A stretch of DNA of 13,349 nt, from contig JAUYDL010000007.1 of the NCBI GenBank assembly GCA_030691865.1, forward strand, positions 1 to 13,349, in the 5' to 3' direction. Positions 7,055 through 13,349 of the stretch are shown piece after piece (positions within the stretch are counted from its first letter, which is position 1; the number at the start of each line of letters is the position of its first letter). A program made the position numbers and the translations under genes. This DNA comes from Candidatus Omnitrophota bacterium. Its GTDB lineage: Bacteria; Omnitrophota; Gorgyraeia; Gygaellales; Profunditerraquicolaceae. The notes below the pieces were generated by a model, which was not told where the DNA came from, searched no databases, and saw only the letters and a program-made list of their open reading frames with translations.

Positions 7055-7540
7055 TTAATATGATATAGCAATTCTCTTATTCTCTGACTTGTGTTTTAAA
7101 ATCACGCCGTCTTCTTTATATTTCTTCAGTAAAAAGTGCGTAGCGGTGCCGCGCACATTTTCCAGGCAGGAAAGTTTTTCCGCAACAAAATTTGAAACTG
7201 TATGCAGATTCTTCCCCTCTACAACTACCAACAAATCATATGTCCCGCTGATTAAATAACAGCTAGTGACCTCAGGAAATGAATAGATGCGCTCAGCAAT
7301 CTTCTCAAAACCCAGATCCTTCTGCGGAACAATGTTTACTTCAATTAATGCCCGAACTTCAGATTCAGTATCTTTAATTAAATCTTTATTGATTACTGCT
7401 TTATATTTTAAGATTGCTCCCTCTTTTTCATACTGCTTAATCGCCTTTTTTACATCAAGCGGTTTTTTACGGATCATCTTAGCAATATCCTCTACGCTGG
7501 CCCGGCCATCCTTCTCTAAAATCTCTAATATTTCATCCAT
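7055..7540 (-). CDS. Lrp/AsnC family transcriptional regulator
   Basis: A 161-residue DNA-binding regulator with the family layout. The N-terminal winged helix-turn-helix spans residues 1-50 (LEKDGRASVEDIAKMIRKKPLDVKKAIKQ region). The C-terminal ligand-binding RAM domain covers about 60-140, with EVTSCYLISGTYDLLVVVEG matching the core strand-turn of the family. Members bind amino acids as oligomers and control amino acid synthesis, breakdown or transport. The gene overlaps the nadE end by 16 bases and has a strong Shine-Dalgarno (GGGGAGG, 7549-7555, eight bases before the ATG). It precedes the aminotransferase, its most likely target, and may also feed back on the promoter at 8389-8417. The effector is unknown. 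Confidence 0.92.
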   Translation of the reverse strand: MDEILEILEKDGRASVEDIAKMIRKKPLDVKKAIKQYEKEGAILKYKAVINKDLIKDTESEVRALIEVNIVPQKDLGFEKIAERIYSFPEVTSCYLISGTYDLLVVVEGKNLHTVSNFVAEKLSCLENVRGTATHFLLKKYKEDGVILKHKSENKRIAISY

Positions 7541-8277
7541 TTTTCTTTCCTCCCCTCTGTGTGAATGCGGCAGATCTGCGCGCCTTTTCTTTTATGCTCT
7601 GAATTTTTATGCATTCTTATTACTTTATCAACTTTATTACTGCCGGCAATCTGTTTTTTATGGTTGCAAAATCTATCTAAAATATCATCCAATTCATTAT
7701 AAGTTATACCCATCTCTCCTTCATCAGTCTGGCCATACCAAAGTCCGGCCGTGGGAGGCTTAGTAATAATTCCCTGCGGTATTTTTAACTCTCGGGCCAG
7801 CTGATGTACCTGGCGTTTAAATAAATCCGCAATCGGTAAGATATCTACTCCGCCGTCGCCATATTTGGTAAAATATCCAACCATAATTTCGGATTTATTT
7901 CCTGTGCCGCAAACTAAGTAGTTTAATTTATTAGCAAAATAATAAAGCGTACTCATGCGCAGGCGCGGCTTAAGATTTCCCCGCGCCAGGCTGATTGCCT
8001 CGGGTAAAACTTTCAGAAAATTATTATAAACTGCGGATAAATCCAGAAGCTTTGATTTAAGCCCTAACTTATGAGCAACTAATTTTGCGTCTTTTAAATC
8101 CTGCGGGTCGCTATTGCAAGGCATAAAAAGAATGAGCAGATTATTTCTTCCCACTGCCTTTTTAGCTAAAGCAGCGACTACGGCAGAATCTATGCCGCCG
8201 GAAAGCCCCAAAACAATCCCTTTGGCCCCGGAATCCTTAACTTTTTGCTTAATCCATGAAATAATTTTACTACGCAT
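7525..8277 (-). CDS. nadE: NH3-dependent NAD+ synthetase
   Basis: Final step of NAD synthesis: amidation of deamido-NAD with ATP and ammonia through an adenylate intermediate. The 250 residues are typical of the short ammonia-dependent form, with no glutaminase domain. The PP-loop SGGIDS is at 26-31. GTGNKSE (124-130) with GYFTKYGDGGVDILPIADL (134-152) forms the nucleotide and deamido-NAD site. KPPTAGLW and DEGEMGITY follow, and the tail has the SEHKR motif (226-230) seen in the family. The N-terminus is short, beginning only 25 residues before the PP-loop. The ATG at 8277 has a weak Shine-Dalgarno, and a REP-like hairpin begins 32 bases upstream. It is the first gene after a good promoter and overlaps the Lrp gene by 16 bases. 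Glutamine synthetase further down the same run handles the same ammonia pool. Confidence 0.95.
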   Translation of the reverse strand: MRSKIISWIKQKVKDSGAKGIVLGLSGGIDSAVVAALAKKAVGRNNLLILFMPCNSDPQDLKDAKLVAHKLGLKSKLLDLSAVYNNFLKVLPEAISLARGNLKPRLRMSTLYYFANKLNYLVCGTGNKSEIMVGYFTKYGDGGVDILPIADLFKRQVHQLARELKIPQGIITKPPTAGLWYGQTDEGEMGITYNELDDILDRFCNHKKQIAGSNKVDKVIRMHKNSEHKRKGAQICRIHTEGRKEKWMKY

Positions 8278-8308
8278 GCCTACTATAAAAGCCTTAGAAA
8301 AACTAATG

Positions 8309-8372
8309 AATAAAGGGGACGGTTCTATTTTTTAGTTACTTAAGACGGAAAAATAGAACCGTCCCCTTTATT
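8309..8372. repeat. REP-like long inverted repeat, copy 1 (nadE leader)
   Basis: Two perfectly complementary 24-base arms (8309-8332 and 8349-8372) flank a 16-base loop. The arm core is GGGGACGGTTCTATTTTT. A second copy with the same core lies at 12784-12822. Short palindromes with this core are, from memory, common near IS200-like REP-associated transposase genes; none is in the window. Between the promoter at 8389-8417 and the nadE start, it would form a long hairpin in the mRNA leader. Confidence 0.85.
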
Positions 8373-8388
8373 TTAGGGTAATTATTGG

Positions 8389-8417
8389 ATTATATACCAG
8401 TAAATACGAGGGGTCAA
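8389..8417 (-). promoter_or_regulatory. Sigma70-type promoter for the nadE-to-glnN run
   Basis: On the minus strand TTGACC (8412-8417) is separated by exactly 17 bases from a perfect TATAAT (8389-8394). Transcription would begin near 8381-8383, just before the REP-like hairpin, giving a leader of about 105 bases to nadE. This is the best promoter in the window. It follows directly after the terminator of the phosphate genes, which fits a new transcription unit. Confidence 0.75.
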
Positions 8418-8423
8418 GGATAT

Positions 8424-8459
8424 TAAACTCCCACCCCCGTTTTCGCGGGGGTAAACTCC
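8424..8459. repeat. GC-rich hairpin flanked by 8-base direct repeats
   Basis: ACCCCCG (8433-8439) and CGGGGGT (8446-8452) form a 7-bp stem with a 6-base loop. TAAACTCC occurs on both sides (8424-8431 and 8452-8459) as a direct repeat. The element sits seven bases upstream of the -35 box. It could be a small inserted palindrome with duplicated target, a pair of regulator sites or a backup transcription stop. No U-tract is present on either strand. Confidence 0.5.
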
Positions 8460-8469
8460 AGTGGAAATC

Positions 8470-8505
8470 AAAAAAATAAGCTTAATACGACAATAATTAT
8501 GCTTA
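8470..8505 (-). terminator. Intrinsic terminator after the DUF47 gene
   Basis: On the minus strand a 10-base stem with one internal mismatch (TAAGCATAAT, 8496-8505, with ATTAAGCTTA, 8477-8486) and a 9-base loop is followed directly by seven T residues (8470-8476). It lies 41 bases after the DUF47 stop and before the nadE promoter. The stem is AT-rich, hence only moderate strength. Confidence 0.6.
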
Positions 8506-8545
8506 ACTTTCGTATTTCTAACCGCCTTACCAACATCTTCTTTAC

Positions 8546-9214
8546 TTATTTGGACTTAATCGCTAAAACCTTGATAAAATCAGCGCAGTCTTCTATTTTA
8601 TCAGTTACTCCCTCTAAATATTCAGCCAACTGATAAGTTAATAGCAGGCTAACCGGATCAAGTTTAGCGTGAATAATAGACCCAATCATTGCCTTTTTCT
8701 GATCATCAGCTTCATGTTCTAACTGATCAATCTGGCCACTAAGAGTTATGGCATTTTTTAAATCATTCTTAGTAAGAGCAATTATGGCTTCCTGCAACTT
8801 AGAGATAGAACTTACGATCAAATCCGTGCCTAAAGAAATGTCTTTTAGAACATTCTCCGGAAGCTTGCTTTCAATAAAACCTAATAATCTAGCTGCGCCA
8901 TTAGTCCAATCAGCTATCTTATCCAGAGTCCTAACAAAATGCATCAGATCCTCTCTATCCGGAGGAAGAAGCATGCCCTCAGAAAGCTCATTAATCATTT
9001 TAGAACGTAAAATATCCGCCTGATGCTCACTCTCTCTGACATTTTCAATTGCCTGCTCCTTGGCTTCTACATCATTCTGAATAAAAGCCTTAACCGCAGC
9101 AGAAAAATATGCCACAGTTTTATAGGTCTCTTCTACGTGCTTCTTAGAATCCAGTAAAATCGACTGCTCTTCCGCCATACCTAACCAACCTAAAATATTT
9201 CTTGTCTCTCTCAT
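8546..9214 (-). CDS. DUF47/PhoU-like phosphate transport accessory protein
   Basis: An all-helical cytoplasmic protein of the PhoU-divergent (DUF47) family, 222 residues, normal length. Family members accompany Pit-type transporters and are thought to modulate them, binding metal through repeated acidic motifs. Two such motifs are visible: ESEHQAD (61-67) and QLEHEADDQKK (164-174). The DREDL...LDKIADW segment (86-103) is also typical. ATG at 9214 is preferred because AAGGGGGG (9219-9226) is four bases upstream. An in-frame GTG at 9232 would add six residues, lies in a small hairpin and has no good ribosome site. The gene follows pit by 60 bases, so the pair forms a phosphate uptake unit. It is the last gene before the terminator at 8470-8505. 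Confidence 0.9.
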   Translation of the reverse strand: MRETRNILGWLGMAEEQSILLDSKKHVEETYKTVAYFSAAVKAFIQNDVEAKEQAIENVRESEHQADILRSKMINELSEGMLLPPDREDLMHFVRTLDKIADWTNGAARLLGFIESKLPENVLKDISLGTDLIVSSISKLQEAIIALTKNDLKNAITLSGQIDQLEHEADDQKKAMIGSIIHAKLDPVSLLLTYQLAEYLEGVTDKIEDCADFIKVLAIKSK

Positions 9215-9238
9215 TATTCCCCCCTTGCCCACAAGGGC

Positions 9239-9271
9239 ATACCCGCGTAATTCCTTATAAACGCGGGGTAT
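9239..9271 (-). other. Hairpin between pit and the DUF47 gene
   Basis: ATACCCGCGT (9239-9248) pairs with ACGCGGGGTAT (9261-9271) through 10 bp with one bulged G, around a 12-base loop. No U-tract follows. It starts a few bases after the pit stop codon and before the DUF47 ribosome site. It could protect the upstream mRNA or set the ratio of the two products. Confidence 0.4.
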
Positions 9272-9274
9272 TGG

Positions 9275-10258
9275 TTAAATTTTTACAAATAATTTAATTA
9301 CCGATAAAGTTATATAGCTGATGATCCCGGAAATAAAAGGTGTGGCCAGCCAACAAAGAACCATATCTTTCATAATGCGAAAATTTAAAACCCTGATCCC
9401 GCGAACCATGCCTACACCGACAATTGCTCCCACAATTGAATGACTGGTCGAAACCGGTATGCCAAACAAAGTATAAACATGCACATTCACTGCGCTGGCT
9501 AATTGCGCAGAGAGCGCCATAATCGGCAAAAGACGGGTAATCTCTGAGCCGATAGTCTCAATAACCTTATACCCCCAGGTCATAATTCCTAAGACTATGG
9601 CTAAACCGCCGAATATAACACTCATCTTAACAGTCATTACACCTGAACCTGAGATAACCCCCACGGCATTAGCTACATCATTTGCTCCCCAGGTAAAAGC
9701 AACATAGCAGCCGCTTAATATAATCAATAATGTGATAATCGGCTTTAAATATTTACGCGGAATAATTCTGTATAATGAGTTTTGCAGCAGCCTAAAAAAT
9801 AGGTAACCTAATATTGCCGCGCCCAGTGGAGTAAAAATCCAACAAATAAAAATATCCCTGAGCAGTATCCATTTTACCGAGGCATGTACCGCCAATCCAG
9901 CCCCGGCAACTGCCCCGACAATAGAATGGCTGGTAGAAATGGGCATCTTCCAATAGGTAGCTAAAATCACCCAGGCACAGGCAGCAAAAGAAGCAACTAA
10001 AGCCAAATATAAAGAAAGATTCCTATCCAGCTGGTCCAAAGGCACAATCCCCTTGCCGATAGTTTTGGTTACATGCGCACCCTGCAAATATGCTCCTAAG
10101 AAACCGAAGACTACAATCAGAATAATTGCCTGACGCAAAGTTAAAACCTTAGAGCCTACTGCCGCACCTAAGGAATTAGCTGCGTCATTTGCTCCGATTG
10201 ACCAGCCAACTGCTGCTCCCATCAATAAAACCAAACTTACTAAAATATAAAAATTCAT
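9275..10258 (-). CDS. pit: PiT family inorganic phosphate transporter
   Basis: Inner-membrane phosphate importer driven by protons or sodium. The 327 residues are almost entirely hydrophobic helices. The PiT family duplication is plain: GANDAANSLG (22-31) and GANDVANAVG (191-200) are the two signature motifs, each followed by a second matched pair, PISTSHSIVGA (106-116) and PVSTSHSIVGA (268-278). The length is short compared with E. coli PitA (about 500), as in many compact bacterial and archaeal forms that lack the large central loop. The start overlaps the stop of the QueG-like gene as ATGA, with AGAGG a few bases upstream. The DUF47 gene follows. The coupling ion cannot be read from the sequence. 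Confidence 0.95.
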   Translation of the reverse strand: MNFYILVSLVLLMGAAVGWSIGANDAANSLGAAVGSKVLTLRQAIILIVVFGFLGAYLQGAHVTKTIGKGIVPLDQLDRNLSLYLALVASFAACAWVILATYWKMPISTSHSIVGAVAGAGLAVHASVKWILLRDIFICWIFTPLGAAILGYLFFRLLQNSLYRIIPRKYLKPIITLLIILSGCYVAFTWGANDVANAVGVISGSGVMTVKMSVIFGGLAIVLGIMTWGYKVIETIGSEITRLLPIMALSAQLASAVNVHVYTLFGIPVSTSHSIVGAIVGVGMVRGIRVLNFRIMKDMVLCWLATPFISGIISYITLSVIKLFVKI

Positions 10259-10926
10259 CCTTTTCCTCTACACATATTTACGCAGACCCCGCAGACAAAT
10301 TGTTCCACCTGACGCTGGGTCTGGAAGCTTTTGAGTTTTTCAAAACACTTGTTATGATTAAAATCCGCAGGGCTTTCCTGAATTGCGCCGCAAGGGCATA
10401 TTTTAACACAAAGCCTGCAATTACCACAATCTTTTTTACTTGGCTTATCGATCGAAAGCGGCATATCGGTTAAGACGGAGACCAGGCGGAATTGACTGCC
10501 CAGTTTTTCATTTACCAAAAGATTATTTCTGCCGATCCAGCCTAATCCTGCTAATACCCCTAATTTTCTGTGTGACAGATGCGCGATATTCTTCTCCCAA
10601 TCGATAATCTGTGTAGCCGGAATTGCCAGAGCCGAGTAACCTTTCTTCTGGATAATATTCCCCAATTTTAAAGCTGCCTGATCTAAAAATGAGTTTACTA
10701 TTTTATAGTGGTGAAAATATAATTTAGTAGGCGCCTGGTCCATCTCCGAAAGTATGGCTTGCGAGAGCCTCAGGCCCAGGCAGATAGCTTTATCTAGATT
10801 CTGTAAAGTTTTAGGAGATATCTTAAATTCATTTTTTATTTCGCTGATATCCGCTACCCCAAAAAGATCCAAACCTTCCTTAAGGCAGATTTTCTTTAAA
10901 GCTAAGTAATTCTTATCTTTATCCAT
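10255..10926 (-). CDS. Short QueG-like 4Fe-4S protein (epoxyqueuosine reductase-related)
   Basis: A 223-residue relative of epoxyqueuosine reductase (QueG, about 380 residues), which makes queuosine in tRNA using cobalamin and two iron-sulfur clusters. It shares the DUF1730-like N-terminal part, the landmark AGLGWIGRNNLLVNEKLGSQF (126-146; QueG has AGLGWIGK) and a ferredoxin motif C167, C170, C173, C177. A second set is C212, C215 and C219 with C179 or C194. It lacks the C-terminal HEAT repeats that hold tRNA. In a gapless comparison the catalytic aspartate, 14 residues before GLGW, is N113 here. So tRNA reduction is doubtful and the true reaction is unknown. It overlaps mnmG by eight bases and pit by four, so it is firmly within this run. 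Confidence 0.85.
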   Translation of the reverse strand: MDKDKNYLALKKICLKEGLDLFGVADISEIKNEFKISPKTLQNLDKAICLGLRLSQAILSEMDQAPTKLYFHHYKIVNSFLDQAALKLGNIIQKKGYSALAIPATQIIDWEKNIAHLSHRKLGVLAGLGWIGRNNLLVNEKLGSQFRLVSVLTDMPLSIDKPSKKDCGNCRLCVKICPCGAIQESPADFNHNKCFEKLKSFQTQRQVEQFVCGVCVNMCRGKG

Positions 10927-12775
10927 TGGCTTTTCTTAAATAGACCATCAAAAGAGAAATGGCTACCGGGGTTACTCCTGAGATACGTGTTGCCTGGCCT
11001 AAATTAAGCGGCTTAAATTTAGCCAGCTTTTCTCTGATCTCCCGGGATATTCCGGATAAACAGCTATAATCAAAATTCGAAGACAATCTGATTTTTTCCA
11101 GATGCTTAAACCGCTCCACATCCTTAGACTGTCTTTGAATGAAACCAGCATATTTTACCTCGATTCCAACCTGCTGCCAAGAGGATTCAGGAATACCTGG
11201 CTTTAATTTATGCATCATATTTAAATCTTTAACACTTATTTGCGGCCGCTTTAATAATTCCTCCAAAGTCACTGTTCTTTTAAGAGGAGCGCAATTAAGC
11301 CGAGCTAATTTTGCGTTAACCGATTCGTTTGGTTTAACGCGTGTTTTCTTTAAAAAAACTAAGCCCTCTTTAATGCCTTTTATCTTTTTTTCTGTTCTAC
11401 GATAATCATTCCTACTTACCAGCCCTAAGTCAAAACCCATTTTAGCCAAACGTAAATCCGCGTTGTCCTCACGGATAATCAAGCGGTATTCCACGCGCGA
11501 AGTAAACATACGGTAGGGCTCTTCTGTCCCCTTAGTCGTTAAGTCATCAATTAATACGCCAATATAGCTTGAGGCGCGGTCTAAAATAAAAGGTTCCCTG
11601 TTCTTTATACGCAAAGCCGCATTAATCCCTGCGACTAACCCCTGGACCGCTGCCTCTTCATAGCCGGTAGTACCGTTAATTTGGCCAGCCAGATAAAGAT
11701 TTTTAATTAGTTTTGTTTCCAATGTAGGATAAAGCTGGGTCGGCTCAACAACAATATGCTCAATGCCATAACCGAAACGTATAACTTTAGCTTTTTCCAA
11801 TCCCGGAATCGAATGTAATAACTCTAGCTGCACGTCTTCAGGCAGGCTGGTTGAGATACCATTGGGATAAATATCATTAACCCACAAACCTTCCGGCTCC
11901 AGAAAAACCTGATGCCGGTCTTTATCGGCAAATTTAACAATTTTATCTTCGATTGACGGACAATACCTGACCCCCGTAGCTTTAATTATACCAGAATATA
12001 ATGGTGAACGATTCAGGTTATTACGAATAATCTCATGCGTTTTTTTGTTAGTATAAGTTATATAGCAGGGAACTTGTTTTCGTTTTATATTTTTAGTCGA
12101 AAATGAAAATGGTTTGGGGATCAAATCACCGTCTTGTCTTATAAGTTTAAGATAGCTAATGGTGTTTTTATCCAGGCGCGGGCAGGTGCCGGTTTTAAAA
12201 CGCAAAAGATTAAATCCTAATTCTTTTAAATTATCCGCCAGGGCTTTGGCGGCACGCTCATTGATTCTGCCGCCGCTAAAATGTTTTAAACCCACATGGA
12301 TCAGGCCGTCTAAAAATGTCCCCGGGCAGATAATTACACACCCAGCGCGGATTGAGCCTTTATCTGTGATTACTCCTGAAACTTTCCCATCACTAACGAT
12401 CAGCTTATGCGCCTCTGCCTCTTTAATTACAAGATTCTTCTGGCGCAAAAGCAGCTTCTGCATATAACGGCTGTATTTGCGCATATCAATCTGCGCCCGA
12501 GATGACTGCACCGCCGCGCCACGAGAAGAATTAAGAATGCGAAATTGTATGGCGCAGGCATCCGCAGCGACCCCCATTGCTCCGCCTAAGGCGTCAAGGT
12601 CTTTTACCAGCTGCCCCTTGCCCACCCCGCCGATAGCCGGATTACAACTCATCCTACCGATAGAATTAATATCTAAGGTAAGCATGAGAGTTTTTGCACC
12701 CAGCCGGGCGCACGCCAAGCTTGCTTCGATGCCGGCATGCCCAGCACCGATAACAATCACATCGTATTGTTCCAT
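10919..12775 (-). CDS. mnmG: tRNA uridine-34 carboxymethylaminomethyl modification enzyme MnmG (GidA)
   Basis: FAD-containing partner of MnmE that adds the (carboxymethyl)aminomethyl group to U34 of several tRNAs. At 618 residues it is full length. The dinucleotide-binding motif GAGHAG is at 10-15, GRMSCNPAIGGVGKGQ (40-55) carries C44 and RYCPSIEDK (270-278) carries C272; these two cysteines match the functionally important C47 and C277 of E. coli. FLDGLIHVGLKHFSGGR (154-170) and the tail RISGVTPVAISLL match the family. One oddity: TGTCPR (195-200) replaces the usual TGTPPR. The start is well placed, but no Shine-Dalgarno is visible and a REP-like palindrome ends nine bases upstream. No mnmE is in the window. 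It overlaps the QueG-like gene by eight bases. Confidence 0.97.
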   Translation of the reverse strand: MEQYDVIVIGAGHAGIEASLACARLGAKTLMLTLDINSIGRMSCNPAIGGVGKGQLVKDLDALGGAMGVAADACAIQFRILNSSRGAAVQSSRAQIDMRKYSRYMQKLLLRQKNLVIKEAEAHKLIVSDGKVSGVITDKGSIRAGCVIICPGTFLDGLIHVGLKHFSGGRINERAAKALADNLKELGFNLLRFKTGTCPRLDKNTISYLKLIRQDGDLIPKPFSFSTKNIKRKQVPCYITYTNKKTHEIIRNNLNRSPLYSGIIKATGVRYCPSIEDKIVKFADKDRHQVFLEPEGLWVNDIYPNGISTSLPEDVQLELLHSIPGLEKAKVIRFGYGIEHIVVEPTQLYPTLETKLIKNLYLAGQINGTTGYEEAAVQGLVAGINAALRIKNREPFILDRASSYIGVLIDDLTTKGTEEPYRMFTSRVEYRLIIREDNADLRLAKMGFDLGLVSRNDYRRTEKKIKGIKEGLVFLKKTRVKPNESVNAKLARLNCAPLKRTVTLEELLKRPQISVKDLNMMHKLKPGIPESSWQQVGIEVKYAGFIQRQSKDVERFKHLEKIRLSSNFDYSCLSGISREIREKLAKFKPLNLGQATRISGVTPVAISLLMVYLRKANG

Positions 12776-12783
12776 AAAAACAA

Positions 12784-12822
12784 GGGGACGGTTCTGTTTT
12801 TTAAAAAAACAGAACCGTCCCC
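12784..12822. repeat. REP-like inverted repeat, copy 2 (directly before mnmG)
   Basis: Two perfect 19-base arms (12784-12802 and 12804-12822) share the core GGGGACGGTTCTGTTTTTT around a single central base. It differs from copy 1 at 8309-8372 at one position in each arm (A-T in copy 1, G-C here), so pairing is kept. It fills most of the gap between nrdJ and mnmG and ends nine bases before the mnmG ATG. On the minus strand it is followed by TTGTTTTT and could act as a weak terminator for nrdJ. Confidence 0.85.
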
Positions 12823-12846
12823 ATTTTTTCCCTCATTTTTTAAAAA

Positions 12847-13349
12847 TTAACACTTAGAATAACCGCAACCATGACATTTAACGCAGCCTTCCTCATGGCG
12901 CAGAGCGCCTCCGCAATCAGGACACATCCCCACAATATTTACCTGCTCATCTAGATCGGTGGATTGTAACTGATCGTCATGCGAATGTTTCATGGGAATA
13001 GTTACTGATTCTGCCATCGCCGGTTGAACATTTACCAGGCGACGTTCTACAACGCGGGCAATCGCATCAGCACAGGAGAATATCCTTTGGCCCTTTTCCC
13101 AGGAAGGAGAAGGACAGCGGATATTGCGCAACTGTTCAATAATAGATTTTACTTCGATATTTGCACGAAAGGCTAAAGAAACCAAACGTCCGGTTGCCTC
13201 CAACTGGCTAGCCGCGCAACCACCGGCCTTACCCATCTGAGTAAATAACTCAAAAGGCTTACCTTCTTCATCAATATTTATAGTCACATAAAGATTACCA
13301 CAACCGGTAGAGACCTTAGTCGTCGTCCCGATAATTACTTCCGGCCTGG
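12847..13349 (-). CDS. nrdJ: Adenosylcobalamin-dependent ribonucleotide reductase, C-terminal part
   Basis: The last 166 residues of a class II ribonucleotide reductase; the 5' part lies beyond the right edge. The reading frame is open through 13349, so this is a fragment of a larger gene, not an independent protein from the GTG at 13285-13287. The visible part begins RPEVIIGTTTKVSTGCGNLY and continues VTINIDEEGKPFELF, then GKAGGCAASQ and SCADAIARVVERRL. This is the TSCPD domain found at the end of NrdJ. The tail carries CPDCGG, EGCVKCHGCGYSKC: a zinc-ribbon-like, redox-active cysteine region that regenerates the active-site disulfide. The enzyme supplies deoxynucleotides without needing oxygen, which suits an anaerobe and implies access to cobalamin. 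It could in principle be a stand-alone TSCPD protein, but the cysteine tail favours NrdJ. Confidence 0.88.
   Translation of the reverse strand, partial: RPEVIIGTTTKVSTGCGNLYVTINIDEEGKPFELFTQMGKAGGCAASQLEATGRLVSLAFRANIEVKSIIEQLRNIRCPSPSWEKGQRIFSCADAIARVVERRLVNVQPAMAESVTIPMKHSHDDQLQSTDLDEQVNIVGMCPDCGGALRHEEGCVKCHGCGYSKC

Noticed and set aside
7287..7763. Plus-strand reading frame of 158 residues
   Set aside because: It lies opposite the well-supported Lrp and nadE genes, shows no domain, and has the low-complexity look of an antisense frame.
9215..9232. GTG start for the DUF47 gene at 9232
   Set aside because: It would add only six residues and has no ribosome site, whereas the ATG at 9214 is four bases after AAGGGGGG.
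12477..12857. Plus-strand reading frame of 126 residues over the mnmG start
   Set aside because: It is antisense to conserved MnmG sequence and runs through the REP-like palindrome; no family resemblance.
12847..13287. Independent 146-residue protein starting at the GTG at 13285-13287
   Set aside because: The frame stays open through the right edge, and the upstream residues (STGCGNLY) continue a known ribonucleotide reductase domain, so the GTG codes for an internal valine.
1..13349. CRISPR array, insertion sequence, rRNA or prophage genes
   Set aside because: No regularly spaced repeats, transposase, integrase or rRNA segments were seen; the only repeats are the short palindromes listed.

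Overview
The window holds 15 genes, all on the minus strand, with short gaps or overlaps between most of them. The two end genes run off the window. Base composition is moderately AT-rich. The gene set suggests an uncultured anaerobic bacterium: a sulfhydrogenase/sulfite-reductase-type iron-sulfur subunit, B12-dependent ribonucleotide reductase, type III glutamine synthetase and a QueG-like iron-sulfur protein. The intergenic palindromes (GGGGACGGTTCT type and CCTGCCTGCCGGCAGGCAGG type) resemble elements I remember from Omnitrophota and other uncultured phyla. That taxonomic guess is from memory and weak.

Reading in transcription order (right to left): the 3' end of nrdJ (12847-13349), a REP-like palindrome, then mnmG, a short QueG-like protein, a Pit phosphate transporter and a DUF47/PhoU-like protein. 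The last four are tightly packed and end at a plausible intrinsic terminator (8470-8505). A well-formed sigma70-type promoter (8389-8417) follows. It drives a run of genes centred on amino-nitrogen: nadE, an Lrp/AsnC regulator, a class I aminotransferase, a nucleotidyltransferase with a 52-residue partner encoded one base overlapping it, a GAF-ANTAR antiterminator-type regulator and type III glutamine synthetase. After a 133-base gap containing a compact inverted-repeat structure come exbB and exbD, overlapping by ATGA. The leftmost gene (1-855) has its own likely promoter.

How the parts may work together (inference): glutamine synthetase, the aminotransferase and ammonia-dependent NAD synthetase all handle ammonia or amino groups. 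The Lrp and GAF-ANTAR proteins are natural regulators for them, the latter acting on RNA. A 14-bp hairpin spans the stop codon of the ANTAR gene just ahead of glnN. Pit and the DUF47 protein form a phosphate uptake pair. MnmG is a tRNA wobble-base modification enzyme, and its neighbour is related to another such enzyme (QueG) but is cut down.

The least-explained items are the nucleotidyltransferase plus 52-residue pair, the structure at 2091-2162, the hairpin before glnN, and two REP-like palindromes placed directly ahead of nadE and mnmG that differ by a compensatory base pair.
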